Positions 47,421-59,200 of a DNA stretch of 64,000 bases are shown here, in pieces. The stretch's first letter is position 1. Each line of letters starts with the position of its first letter. The notes beneath the pieces were generated by a model that saw only the letters and a list, made by a program, of their open reading frames with translations, searched no databases and was not told where the DNA came from. Location: the NCBI RefSeq assembly GCF_008831285.2, contig NC_045142.1, positions 20,649,354-20,713,353 of the forward strand, read 5' to 3'. The stretch is from Nymphaea colorata (taxonomy: Eukaryota > Streptophyta > Magnoliopsida > Nymphaeales > Nymphaeaceae). Position numbers and translations under genes: made by a program.

Positions 47421-48845
47421 CATCATTCGAAAGATGAAATCAGCCATGAAAAATAAAGTATTATGTTGCTTTCACTGTTACAATTTCCCTCCATCAAAAG
47501 GTGTATCTATACATCAAGAAATCATGGTGATTGCCAACCAAAAAGAAGAAGCCAATTTCACCTTTCATGATGTTCCAAGCTTTCATACAATGAAGAACAA
47601 AATGATATTCTTCCTTTGGTGCTTTTAATATCCACATTCGGATTAGTTTTACATGTTGGCTAATTCTTTGGCTTATTTTTACAGGTTGACTAATTATTTT
47701 GTTTTATTTCTATCCAAGTATCAGACTTAAAATTAATTTTAGTTAACAAAGGAAAAACATCCTCAGTTTTTGTGTTTGCAGTTTTCAACGAACAAGGAAT
47801 GATCCTTCTGGTTCTATATTCTAGTTCCTTAATTTTTATGTGCGAGAATTTTCCACAAAAAACTTCGCCTTAGAGGCAAAATTCCATAATCAATCCTGCA
47901 TGTTGCCACATCAAAATCCCCGAGATACTTTTTTACATATATATCTCGCTTTCAGTCATTGACATTTTTGAAACCGTACTCTTCAACTTGGTTCACTTAA
48001 TAGCTCATGTTGGTTGTAAGATCCAGAATACCTTTTACATATATATAGCTATTAGTGAGTTACATCTTTCTACTTAAACTCATCCCCACAATCTTGATCT
48101 ATATAATTTTGGAGTTTGTACGGAAGCCATTAATTAGCAATTTTTCCTTTTTAGTTTTATTTTCTTGGTAATATTTTCAATTTGAAGGGATAATTTCATC
48201 ATTTGGGTGACTAATATTTTTTAGTGCTTTGGCCTTCTTTCAGGTGGTGGTTAAAATCCTGCTCACCTGAAGGGATAATTTCGTCATTTGGGTGATTGCT
48301 TCAGTACTTTTGACGAGATCAAGTGTTTGTTTGAAAAACAAAAGGAAAAGTTGGGTGGACATTTGGTGTTTCTCAAAAGGAGTTATCTCTTATTTTTCTT
48401 ATTTAATTTGTGGAGTAGTGTCTCTTAATATTGAAAACATTGTTGGTTTGGATTTTTAGATTTAAATACATTGACGTCACACGTAGTGATTGGGAAAAGA
48501 TATATACGTTACTTTTTTACAGTTCAATTAAAAAAAACTATGTGTTAAACTGTTTTTAAATCCAATGTACGGGGACTTTCTGTAGTGAGATAGATCATCA
48601 ATATTCATGTATACACATGCCGCTACATTCTATAATGCAAATACGTTACAAAGAATTTTATCATGAAGGAGCACGATTTGTAATGCAGCGACAGCTGCAT
48701 GTATAAGAGATTCTGAACATCGTCTTTACTTTACTCTGCGCAACTAAAATCTTTCTTGGTTGGGTCATGAAATTATTTTTTTACAAAGTACGAGTCAACC
48801 AGACCCCTACTGAAACCCAAAAGGTTGTAGGATAATAATTGAAAA
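47421..48845. other. No gene seen
   Basis: AT-rich. GAAGGGATAATTTC(A/G)TCATTTGGGTGA occurs twice (near 48185 and 48270), a small local duplication of about 85 bp. No coding region is recognised. Confidence 0.45.
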
Positions 48846-48849
48846 AAAT

Positions 48850-49095
48850 AAAATGGTGTCGGCGCCGGTGCGATACATCTCAAAAAATTGTGGTGCGACG
48901 GTGCAGCGAGGGTATTTATTATTATTATTAATTTATTATTATAATATATTCATAATGTCGAATTTGATAAAAAAACTAAAAAAAATTGAAATCAATAAGG
49001 TTCGGGCTGGGTGCAAGTCGGGGTCGCAGATGCAACGCGGGTGCATCACCAGGGTTGCCGCATCCGGGTGACATAGGTGTTCTATGGCGAAATCG
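48850..49095. repeat. GC-richer dispersed repeat with GGTGCG words, split by AT repeats
   Basis: GTGTCGGCGCCGGTGCG, GGTGCGACGGTGCAGCGAG and then GGCTGGGTGCAAGTCGGGG, GATGCAACGCGGGTGCATCA and GCCGCATCCGGGTG stand out from the AT-rich flanks. An ATT-rich microsatellite (48915-48950) lies between the two halves. This vocabulary is common in non-autonomous plant DNA transposons. The small frames here are not genes. Confidence 0.4.
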
Positions 49096-50415
49096 GGCCC
49101 CTCATTTTTTATTCTTTTTTTTTTATCAGTTTTCTCCTTTCTTGTTTTTTACTGACGTGGAATATGCCCAAAACTTTTTTTTTCTTTGGTTGCTCGTGCT
49201 GCACACCACTGCAGGGGCTCATTATCAACTGACCCCACCTGGTGACAAGGAATAGCAGATTTGGCCGAAGAAGAGATTCAGCACTATGGGGTTCCTTGGT
49301 GAAAGAGTCCAGCAGAGGGTAGTAACAGTGAACCTTTTTTTATTGATTTGTGCCATTTTTCTTTTCTGTTGTTCAGGAGCAAGCAAGAAGGCTCTCTGTA
49401 GTCGGTGAGCATGCAGTATTACAAGGCACTCCAAGCTCTCTGATTGAGTCCTATTATATTTGCTTACACAATTGTGGATTTGTTTTAGGACATAGGTCAA
49501 ATAAAAAAGTGTTTCAACAATGTGATAAACACTTAGAAAAATTAAAAGCAATAATATCATTGTATGGATTGGTTTTACGATAACATGGTGCTTAATAAAA
49601 GGCAATAAGCAATCAAACAAAATAGATTCTAATAATGCAAATGCAATATGCATTTTATGATATCCTAAAATAAATTTAGGTTTACAAGAATGCGATAAGA
49701 ACAAAAAATCATGCGATAACACAACTACATGATTTATTTTATGGTAGACTCAAGTAATTTCATGCTTACAAGTAGGAAATAAGCACTCAAAAAATTAAAT
49801 GCAACAATGATACTATATGAACTGGCTTTAAACCAGACTGCAATAAAGCAACTGTAGGGTTCGTTTTATTATTCATTCTAATAAAATCGTCTCTACAAAA
49901 AGAGTTTCTATCGTCAAATTTACGTGTTAGACGGAGAGGTGGGCATGAGTATGTTAACCATCATCCATATTAAGATACTATGCATAACGTCACATATGTA
50001 TATTTCATGATGGTCACAACAAAATATATATTGCATTTCAGAACCCAGTTTTGATAGACTAGCTAAACAAGACATAGTGTCTCAACTGCAGGCATGTACA
50101 AATACAATTCATGCTAGCACATTGTCACTACAATATTTTTGTTTGTGCCCTACGACCAATACTTTAGGACAAGAACCGTAGGGAATAACCTCTACATTTG
50201 GCCAGGACAATGAATGAGTTTTCCCACCCAAGCCATTTGCATATTTTGTGTGAACCATAGTTGCGCGATAACCTTTTCCACCTTTTTTCTCTCTCTTTCT
50301 CTTTCTCCCCTCAAACCCACCAGTTAAGTTGCAGAAGCATGATGTAAATCTAGGATTTCCCCATTCTTTTAAACAACAAAAGATTGAATGCATGACAAAA
50401 CGGAGAGGTTGGAAT
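49096..50415. other. No gene seen
   Basis: AT-rich sequence. The 165-residue minus-strand frame at 49225-49722 has no recognisable domain and reads as hydrophobic, His-rich chance sequence. A CT-rich run at 50285-50310 is the only simple repeat of note. Confidence 0.4.
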
Positions 50416-50595
50416 GATTGCGTTTTGCTCCTCTTCGTCTCGCTGCGGCGTCTTTCTTTTTACTAGTGCCTTCTAGTACTCTAGAAAGGTTAGTTGGATA
50501 TGCAGTTGGAAAGTTCCTGTTTTTTATAGCCACATCAATTGGAGGCTTCAGATTCTTGTTTGGACATAATGTCTTAAAAAGGCAGATTATGTCGG

Positions 50596-50763
50596 TTGGA
50601 TTTCTCTCATGCTACTCTCGTGTGTGTTGATTACTCTTCCATATCAACTTCCTTCTTGCCTTTTAGGGTCTTAGACCAGATTGCCTCTAACGCATTGCCT
50701 CTCTCTCTGCCTCAATATTATCTATCTTTTTCTCTCCCTCCCGATCCATCATGCTTTCCACCG
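50596..50763 (+). other. Possible exon of unknown gene
   Basis: An open frame of 56 codons ends exactly at a consensus splice donor (CCACCG followed by GTGAGTAC at 50764). Its end is Leu/Pro/Ser-rich (LPLSLPQYYLSFSLPPDP). No partner exon or family was recognised, so it may be chance. Confidence 0.2.
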
Positions 50764-50790
50764 GTGAGTACTCACTACAACAAATGTTGA

Positions 50791-51770
50791 TAACTGGAAT
50801 TAGGATCGGTTTGTAGATCCTTTCCTAAATCTCAACTTAAAAAAGATGTGTTATTTGTGACAATAAAGCCAATCCCTCGCCCCCTTTCTGGTGAAAATCC
50901 ACCTTCCACTCATCCCTGTGGACCTTTCCAGTGCAGCATGCACTGATGTCAAGCATCCATCACAATCGACCGATTGTCGCTGACAGAATAGGCGAAGAAG
51001 AAGAAAGGTTCCTCAACTCTGTCATTGCTTCCCAAATTTTTTGCTTCATCAAAAAATCCATGATTCACCTGCTTTGTTGCTCGTTTTCTGGCATTTCTCC
51101 TTGCTCAGTTTGCTCATTGCTCACCTCGCCATCGTCATGTTGTTGTTCATCTCCTCTGCTTGCAGCAATCGCCAAATTGCTAGTTCGCTCGGATCAAATA
51201 GGAGTTTGGTTTTCGAATATTTGTCAAAAATATATGGTTAATAAAAATTTCAAGAAATATTAAAAATTAATTAGAATCTGGCCAGTCTTACTCTTAAATT
51301 GGCCATGAAATGTAATCTGCTTGCAGTCGGCTCAATTGGATGAGCGTGAGAATTAGGGGATGCACAGGTGACCAACTCTTGGTAGAAGGCAAAGGAAGAG
51401 TTGAGAAATCTTCGCTTCTTTTTCTTCTTTTGATTGTTTAGAATTTAATTGATCTAGTTTCCATGGGCATGGGCACATCAGCTTTTTTATCTTCCCCATT
51501 TTTATAAACTTTTTGGGAAGCGATTGTAAATATGGTATAGAGATGGTTGGTTGGCATTCATTTGACATGCAATTTCCATATCTTGAAATAAATTTATTTG
51601 TACAAATGTGAAGCTTCCCCCCTTCCCTCCCTCCTCTCTCTCCTTTCGTTTGATCTTTCTCCACCAAACAATGCCAACCAGAATTACCCAACGCCTTTTT
51701 ATCATCAAAATCAGACGCCAAATTTTGTGGGCTCATTTAGGCGAACCAGAGACACTCAACCCTGGTCCCT
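50791..51770. other. No gene seen
   Basis: Frames at 50931-51263 (plus) and 51353-51736 (minus) have no recognisable domain. CT-rich words near 51620-51660 may be leader-like or simple sequence. Confidence 0.4.
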
Positions 51771-51772
51771 TC

Positions 51773-52070
51773 TCCAGCCATCACCACCAAACCTGGCCAC
51801 AGCCACAGGTGCAGAATGGTTGCACTCGATTATGGTGTTGGCCAAAGCTTAACCGTTCCATACAATTCACTCAGGCTACAGTGATTGGTTATCCAATACC
51901 CTGCCCTCTCTTTTTTTCATGCTCTTTCCCCACAAATAGAAAAGAATGCGAGGAGAGGATAGACTTATTATGAAGCTTTTACTCTTTTAGTTATTCTGTA
52001 GCTTCTACATCCCACTTCTACTAATGAGAATATTCTTTGCTGTCCAGGCATCTCTTCTACATTTCTATTT
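51773..52070. repeat. Local direct duplication, copy 1
   Basis: Matches 52466-52740. Shared order: CTCCAGCCATCACCACC, CACAGCCACAGGTGC, AACCGTTCCATACAATTCAC, GGCTACAGTGATTGGTTATC, TATGAAGCTTTTACTCTTTT and CTTCTACATTTC. It differs by scattered substitutions and a ~25-bp extra piece near 52020. No gene is recognised inside. Confidence 0.85.
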
Positions 52071-52465
52071 TCGAATTTCCCTCCATTGAAGACAGATTAA
52101 TTTAGGCTGTGCCCATAATTTGGCCGTAGCCTTTCATATTTCTATTTTCCTTTAACGAGTTCAGAAGAATTCTAATCTGAGTTAAAGATTAAACTTGGCT
52201 TGAATACTTAAGATACAGTAAAAATTAAACTCCGCTCTGTGCTCTCATTCAAACACAGAACACTATACTTGCACTTTCAGTGGGCCTGAGTTATGCCAAA
52301 CTGAAAATCTTGAATTTCTTTTTAAGGATTAATGCACTTGAAGAGAAATACATCAGTCTTTAATGAATATAATTTTTTATTATATTTTTTACACATAGGC
52401 CCTCATTTGATTAAGGTTACTGCAATCTTTAGGTGTGATTGAGATACCACACACGCATGTTTGCT

Positions 52466-52740
52466 CCAGTCATTACCACCGAACCTGTCCACAGCCACAG
52501 GTGCTGAATGGTTACACTCAATTCGGGTATTGGCCAAGGCTAACCGTTCCATACAATTCACTTAGGCTACAGTGATTGGTTATCCAACACCCCATCCTCT
52601 TTTTTTCATACTCTTTCCCCACCAATAGAAAGGAATCTGAGGAGATGATAGACTGATTATGAAGCTTTTACTCTTTTTAGTTATTATGTAGCTTCTATAT
52701 CCCCTTCTTTTCTGTCCATGCATCTGTTCTACATTTCACC
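52466..52740. repeat. Local direct duplication, copy 2
   Basis: Second copy of 51773-52070, starting about 690 bp after the first. It stops at CACCCTTCGGA, exactly where the minus-strand retroelement remnant begins. Confidence 0.85.
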
Positions 52741-53764
52741 CTTCGGACCCTTCTGAGGCTTTTCCCTTATTCTCATAGACTTGCCATTGGTAAGAGAATG
52801 CCCAACGTTGAACTTGCCCCTTTTTGGAACATGATTGCAAATCACCAAGGGAAAAATGTCACCAACTGTAATATCAAATAGTGGTGCCTCAGATCTTCAT
52901 TCCCTCGCGTCCCTGCATCTTGCTTTGAGTCGCCAGCCTCACTCCTCCTTGATCCCTGACTATTCATGCCATTCCCCCATGGCGGTTTCCATGGCTTCTT
53001 TGCACTCCTTCCATTCGCATGTGAGGCCTCCAGCAAAGCGACTTGGCGCTCTGCCGATAACTCCACATAAACATAAGAAGAATTATGCGTACCTTGCCGT
53101 TTGACTATTGGAGATAGGGGAATGGTGCCTTTCTTGGGTGATCGAACGAATGTGCCCCTATGGCCTAAATGGTGCTTCCCAATTCCAACTATTTCTTTTT
53201 CCAACTTGAATCGGCATGAAGTATGAACGAACATCCAAGATTTCATAAAATCTGGCCTGTTCCTTTTTCATCAACGTTAACGATTTTATGGCCATTTTCT
53301 TGTAGGTTCTCTTCACTTCCTGCAATCTCTTGCTTCATGACCTCAACGCAAGGGAAATTATTGTTGCTACCATAAAAATCGAGTTGATGACAGACCTTAA
53401 CCATCTCTTTGTCTTGAGAGGCGGACACTACCTTTGCTATTTGTTCTCCATCCTTGTATGACAACTCTAGAATGTTCTCAGTTCTGATCACCTTACCATC
53501 TAAGTTGTTAAGCAATTGTTCCAGCAGGTCTTTGAAAGCCTTTTGTTGTGCCATTATCATTCCCAATCTCTTATTCATGGATTCTCGGGACTGCTCGATC
53601 TTCCCAACCTTCCTTTCCATCCTCCGTGAACTTGTCCATCATTTGGTGCTCTTCCTCCAATTGCTTGCAGAAGGATTCAAGAACTGCAGGATCCTCATCC
53701 TCATTAGCAGACAATGTGAAGAGGTGGTTTGGTTTGGTGAATAAGACGACCGGCTCTGATACCA
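52741..53764 (-). pseudogene. LTR retrotransposon internal region, gag-like remnant
   Basis: Downstream (minus strand) of the primer site at 53752-53764. The first frame (to 53571) has FCKQLEEEHQMMDKFTE, and after a one-base shift the next (53620-53243) has KVGKIEQSRESMNKRL and AQQKAFKDLLEQLLNNL. Together they form a coiled-coil start of the sort seen in plant gag proteins. The following minus-strand frame to 52842 carries no clear capsid or zinc-knuckle motif. The part 52741-53032 recurs at 63145-63439. No pol motifs are found. It is either a short non-autonomous element or a truncated one. Confidence 0.55.
53752..53764 (-). promoter_or_regulatory. Primer-binding site, tRNA-iMet type
   Basis: The minus strand reads TGGTATCAGAGCC, a perfect match to the plant initiator-Met tRNA primer site. 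It lies 1 base from the LTR end, which reads TGTTAGCC on the plus strand from 53766. Confidence 0.9.
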
Positions 53765-53829
53765 TTGTTAGCCACCACCTGCTAACATCCACCTGCTACA
53801 AGAAAACACTCCCCCCACACACACTGCCT

Positions 53830-54203
53830 AACCCTGTTAGAGCAACCCTCACCAGAGGAAAATCCCTAGTTCATCGATAACCCTAATGACCCCCACAATT
53901 CCCTTATTTATAGTGATCTTCTGGATCAGTCCAGTAGACCCGATTCCTGATCCGAACCCTAGATTGTAACAGTCTCCAACCTGGTTCATGAAATCGAGAG
54001 GCTCCTCACACTGCCTAACCCTGTTAAGCAACCCTCACCAGAGGAAAACCCCTAGTTCATCAATAACCCTAATGACCCCCACAATTCCCTTATTTATAGT
54101 GATCTTCTGGATCAGTCCGGTAGACCCGATTCCTGATCCAAACCCTAGATTGTAACAGTCTCCAACCTGGTTCATGAAATCGAGAGGCTCCTCAACTCGA
54201 ACT
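53830..54203. repeat. 187-bp tandem duplication within the LTR
   Basis: AACCCTGTTA starts at 53830 and again at 54017, and the two 187-bp units match almost base for base (for example CACAATTCCCTTATTTATAG in both). Each unit has the TATA box and the likely transcription start. The small minus-strand frames at 53849-54031 and 54035-54274 are copies of each other because of this repeat and are not genes. Confidence 0.95.
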
Positions 54204-54335
54204 GAGATGTCTCCCCAACTTGGTTCTTGAAACCGAGTTGCTCCCCGACCCGGTTCTTGAAGCCGATACGTCACTCCCTCGATTCTTCAAACCGAGATGC
54301 CTCCCCAACCCGGTTCTATGAAACGACTCCCACAA
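54150..54335. repeat. ~30-bp imperfect repeats in U3
   Basis: Four to five degenerate units of the form GAGATGTCTCCCCAACTTGG-TTCTTGAAACC follow each other from about 54150 to 54330. Repeated U3 units in LTRs often act as enhancer-like elements; that role here is inference. Confidence 0.7.
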
Positions 54336-54582
54336 CTAAACTCAGCTATGCCGAGAGGTTCTTGGTGCCGTCCAGTCCTTCCAAATCCAATCCCGACACT
54401 TTAGGAAGGTCGAATTTCAGCTGATCTCGAGTTGGACAGGTGGCAACACGTGGGGAGAGGGCCCAACATCTAAGACGATAGATTTGGGAGGCGCCGCAAG
54501 AAGGAAGCGCGCCACCTATACCGTTCCAAAAAGGAAGGAACGACACTTGCTATACCCATCCCCTACTATCTTGGAAAGGAGA

Positions 54583-55536
54583 TGTCACGCGCCTAGGTGT
54601 ATTGAACCTGGACTGAATCAGTTGAGGAAGGAGTTTGGTGGCACCATAAGGTGAAGGCACGTGGTGGAAGGCAGCTCGCCCATTGCGAGATCCACTTACC
54701 TAATCCATCTCCAACAATCAAGGAAAGGATCGTCCAGCCCATTAGGTTCATTGAACCTAGTCAACTTTCACCAAAGGCAAGAGATTTGGCATGATTCTAA
54801 GAGATTCCCATCAACCAAACTTGGGAAGATTCTACCTCAATTCTAGGAAGGCGATCCGCACCACAACCAGCAGCTCCCATCCATAGCTCGCTCGAGGAAG
54901 GAGGTATCCACCATTGGAGATCGTGAGAACCAACTAAGGAGCCGAGGAGAAGAAGGAGCATGGCGACCAGAGTCCGACCAACATACCTCACCGGAGCTTC
55001 AACCTTCGCCATAAAAGGAGGAAGACACGCGTGCTTAGGCGCTTTCTAGGCTTGCATCCCCCTATCTACGTCACTTTCCTAGGGGTTACTCGAAGGTGAA
55101 GCCTCATTTATTTATCCAATTGGACTTTGATTGCTATTCTCTTGCATCTTCCAATACATCCATTGAGGAGGAACGTGGCTGGTTCGTGGGAGTAGTAGAG
55201 GTTGTGAAAGGCGAAGAATGAGCTTAACCTTGAAGGAAGCCTCAACGCTCGCCGGCGACCGGCATTGCATCCCCCTTTCTCTACAAAAGACCAGGGTTAA
55301 ATTGGTCTCACGGGTGAAGGCTTTCCTCTCCTTGAAGTTAATACATTGTTGACTTCATAGTCTTGATACTTGCTGGATTTTTGCTCTCTTTACTAAATTC
55401 CAGCAAGGAACCGCGGGCATCAACCACGACCATGCGTGGAGTTGATGCTAAGAAGGGAAGAAACCGCTTCCGCCGGGCCATATCGGCGACAACATCCCCC
55501 AATCGACACAACATTGATTCTTGGGGTTAACTAACA
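54583..55536 (+). mobile_element. Candidate 5' LTR of a plus-strand Ty3/gypsy (Tat/Ogre-like) element
   Basis: The end is supported by CTAACA at 55531-55536 next to a primer-site-like TTTGGCGACT. A TATA-like CCATAAAAGG lies at 55008-55018, followed by CT-rich leader words. The start at TGTCACGCGCC (54583) is a guess based on TG and on the position of the opposite LTR. The size would be about 950 bp. No second LTR is in the window to confirm it. The short ORFs inside (54661-54846, 54797-55012) are not genes. Confidence 0.5.
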
Positions 55537-55537
55537 A

Positions 55538-55551
55538 TTTGGCGACTAGAT
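55538..55551 (+). promoter_or_regulatory. Primer-binding site, TTTGGCGACT type
   Basis: TTTGGCGACT matches the start of the TTTGGCGACTCC-type site (tRNA-Arg) used by Ogre/Tat-like plant Ty3/gypsy elements. The rest of the site (AGATC) departs from that consensus, so the match is partial. Confidence 0.5.
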
Positions 55552-56210
55552 CTACTTTCCCCAACCTACTTCCCTCTCTTGCGGATTCATCTTGGTAGAA
55601 TAATCTCTTTCAAATATCTTGTTCTAGCCAATGAGAACTTGCTGTCCGGATCTTGAAGGTAGCGGAATACCGGAGAGAACATCCTAGTTGCTGGAATCCC
55701 ATCTCCGGTGAGCACGTGGAGACCCCAAGTGAGGCCTTGGGAGGTATATTCCGGTTCACCCTATAGAACTGTGAGTTGGGTGCAATTTGTTTAAGCCATC
55801 CAAGGACAAAGTGATTGGCTGAAGTCCCTCTAAAGCCGTGGGCTGAGCACACGACTCCCGGATCACTAAGCCTACCTAGGGTCAAGGGTGTGGTTTGGCC
55901 ACCTAGGGAATGTATGCATGGTTTGGATGATGATGAATGAATGGTTTGAGTGAGGAGTGTATGCTACAGTTGTAATAAGCCTACCTATCATTCTAGTTTT
56001 TAGTAGGTCAAAACCGGTCTTGGGAAGACTCACTTGTACTCTCTTGACCTAGTTTTAAGCCGGGCTGACTGTCCGGCGGGAACCAAATCTTGCATTTAAC
56101 ATTTAATCCCTATTGGCAACAACCTCCTCCTAGATCTTGGAGAAGGATCGGCATCGGCATCTTGAGTTTCTTCGGCCAATGGGATTTTGATGGGATTTTA
56201 TGTCGTTTTT
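55552..56210 (+). mobile_element. Untranslated leader of the plus-strand LTR element, truncated
   Basis: GC-moderate sequence that follows the primer site without any gag frame. It ends in C-rich words (CACCCGCCCCCACCCCCAC at 56228-56246) and then passes into AT-rich flank. Tat-like elements have long leaders before gag, so a truncated element fits; a solo or broken copy is likely. Confidence 0.4.
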
Positions 56211-56246
56211 TCCTCCACCCCCACTACACCACCCGCCCCCACCCCC

Positions 56247-59200
56247 ACTTTCTCAACGTGCCTATTTGATGACTAGAATTGAACTTCAAAATTTCTCCTT
56301 CACATATTTAACAGAAATAAATAGTATTTTCACAAAATAAAAATAAAAATTGTAATCCAAAACATCAAGGGCAACCATCTCATTCATCTTTACAAGAGGA
56401 AGCAAATAACCTTCTTATCCAAATGGTTAATTGTACATTTCAATATTCATACATATAGAGCAAAATATAAGTGAAGAAAAGGTTAGCACTTTGCATTCGG
56501 TTAGCTGCAAAGTAACTCAATGAATAGAAGAGAAGAGATTACAAAGGACAATTGTGTATACAGTCAAAGATGTTGCGTGACGTAAAAAATTAGCCAAGCC
56601 TAAATTCAATAAAACAATTTTGCTCTTGATGCACCCATCAATTTAACTTCCCCTAACTGCATCCTGATGGGGCCAGTCAGGCATGTCTATGGAAACCATA
56701 ACCTCATTTCCACTGGAAACAGAATAGTAGTTCTTGAAGACAATTTGTAGGAAATAAATATCTTAAAACCCAGTAAAAAACATGGAAAAATCAATAAGCT
56801 ATACGAACATGCAAGATGACTATTATGCTTGCAACGAAGATGAACATGCAACACTCAAGTACACAAGGCAGAAAGGCAGAAATAACATGAAAAACAAATG
56901 TATAGAAACTAACCTTCTATAAAATTTGGAACCAAACTGATCAAAAGAATCTATTAGATAATTCAACTTGGCAAAGTATACAGATCACTAAAAATCTGAA
57001 CCATTTTAAACTAAAAACCAAACTATCAAAACCACAGCACCTTAAGAACATAAAAATATACATAAGTTCAGTGAACAAGTGATGAAAATATAATTATGAT
57101 GCAGATGCAGGGAATCTTAACTATCAAACACAAAAAGTGAAAAAACAAATCAGGAATTAATATGTTTGCAAAATAATTCAGCTAACTAACTTGGTTCGTA
57201 CCTTTTAGAAAAACAATCAAGAAGCATATGCTCTAATTTCGAAATCCTAGAGAAGACCAACAAACACATGAAATCAATACCAAGGTTTAACAACTCCAAC
57301 ATTCATAGTTCTTCAACCATACCTGGTTAGGACATGTGCAACTTAGATACACGGTTTTAAACAGAATGAAATGCTCAATGAAAAGAACACGACAGTTAAC
57401 AATCAAACCAGAAATACTATAATTAAGATTCAAACAAGCAAGGAACCACAACACTATTTTAACCCATGTCCCTACCATGCTAGATTATACACAAAAAGTA
57501 CTCTAGTCAACTTACGCACTACATAAAACTGACTCAAAATAAGCATGGCCATAAATAAAATAATGAACATGGGTCTCAAAGTCTAAAGACTCTAAACCAG
57601 GTTGACACTCAACAATAAGACCAAACCTCAACTAAAATGATCTAAAGAGAATTAGTATTCCCTCGTATACTCACCAATCAGGAATATAGCAAAAGACGTC
57701 AAGTTTTCTTGCAAAGAATTGAACTTGAAATGGCTTGTTATTTTCAAAGTCTTGCCCATAAGCTTTTAGTGCATGTTGTGTGGAAAAGACAACCTTCTTT
57801 TACCTGAAGCATTAGGATTGGGAATCACACGATGCTATCAAATCTCACAAGGATTTCTTTCCATTTTCAAGGTGTGACATAAAGAAATTGTTATCAGATT
57901 CATAGGAAACCGAAGAAAAGGAGTAGATATTAACCTCGAATCATTCATACACAAAGGATCTGCAATCAATGCTAGAGACTTCAGCTTTCATGTCCTGCAT
58001 CCCTGGCAGACACTTTTCTTTCTTGCTTTCTTTTGTCATTGATTTTCTTTTGCTTTTTCTTGCTTTTTTTTTGCTCGTCTTCTTTGTCATTTCAATTTTT
58101 TTTTTAGGCCGGCCTTCACCTTTGAGGGGAATACCTCACCACCCCAAAGGCTACTACAGAACGCCATCTCTTTGATGGTTTTGTGTAGCTTTGTCACGTG
58201 TCATACCCACTTCAACTTATGAATTTCAACGAGACAAAATGTTCATAGGTTGATCTTCGTGGAATACACATAAATCACCTTTATGCATACCCAGTACTCT
58301 GATTACTAACCCAGAGGAACAACTACACTCGCCCTGAGCCCATCTCTCAACACTCATTTTGCTACTTGCCAAGGTTTCAAAGAACACTCAGGCTTCCACC
58401 TCTTCGACTTTCATGTTTGATTCTTGCAGATGTTTGATTGCAAAGGCGAATAACATTTCCTAATCCTTGAGCTCCTGACATCACTGAACCCATCTTCATA
58501 GCTGACACAAAGAATCTTTCCAGTCTTCTCCTTCAATTGACTGATAGCAAGGGCTTGAAACTTCCTCCTTGACCCTCAAAGGAATACCTAGGACAAATAG
58601 AAGGTACATCGTCATGCAGCAAAATTCCTTTTCAAAAATAGTTGGTTTATGAAAACTTCTTGACGTCAAGTGATATATTACCTAGATTGTTTAATCTTTT
58701 CCTTCGAGAAGAGTACGTTTATAAAACCAAGTGACCTTTGGTTGGAAGAAGAGAAATGACTAGGATGGTTTTTGCAAACTAAACATAGCAAGAAAGCACT
58801 CCCCTTGAACTCACCCTATAAACATAGGGCTTTGTGATGGAAGGGTTCATAACAAGATGAATTCCTTAGACTTCTGCTATTGTAAGGGTTCCTTGAGAAA
58901 AAGGGAAAAAAATGACTAAGAGAAAAGGTTAATTCGAACTCCGCTACCCAATTAAAACACCACTTTCAAAGCTGACACGAAAGTTGAAGGTTGACAAGAT
59001 GAAAAGATGGATTCCATAGCCCATGACACATAATAATGTAGGTGTTACTTTGAGGAATGGTAAGAGGAAAGGTACTCTTTGCCTTCCATTTCATATAAAA
59101 TAAATTAACTCAGATTGTTGAAGAGATATAACACACTAAAAATGAAAAACATGACAGCTCAATCCTCTCAACCTAATCAGCAGCAGCAAGATTCAATCTG

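Larger units (their letters stand above)
53766..54560 (-). mobile_element. 5' LTR with duplicated promoter block
   Basis: On the plus strand the LTR begins TGTTAGCCACCACC at 53766, so on its own strand it ends in CTAACA next to the primer site. A TATA box (CTATAAATAAGG on the minus strand) lies at about 53902-53913 and again at about 54089-54100, inside a 187-bp tandem duplication. Further upstream is a ~30-bp repeat tract. The outer end is not fixed, because no second LTR is present in the window; 54560 is a guess from the start of the next LTR. Confidence 0.6.

Noticed and set aside
49225-49722. 165-residue minus-strand ORF
   Set aside because: No domain, odd composition, overlaps chance frames on the other strand, no splice or promoter support.
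57969-58175. Hydrophobic ORF that looks like a membrane protein
   Set aside because: The Phe/Leu run comes from a T-rich stretch with poly-T; no start context or relatives.
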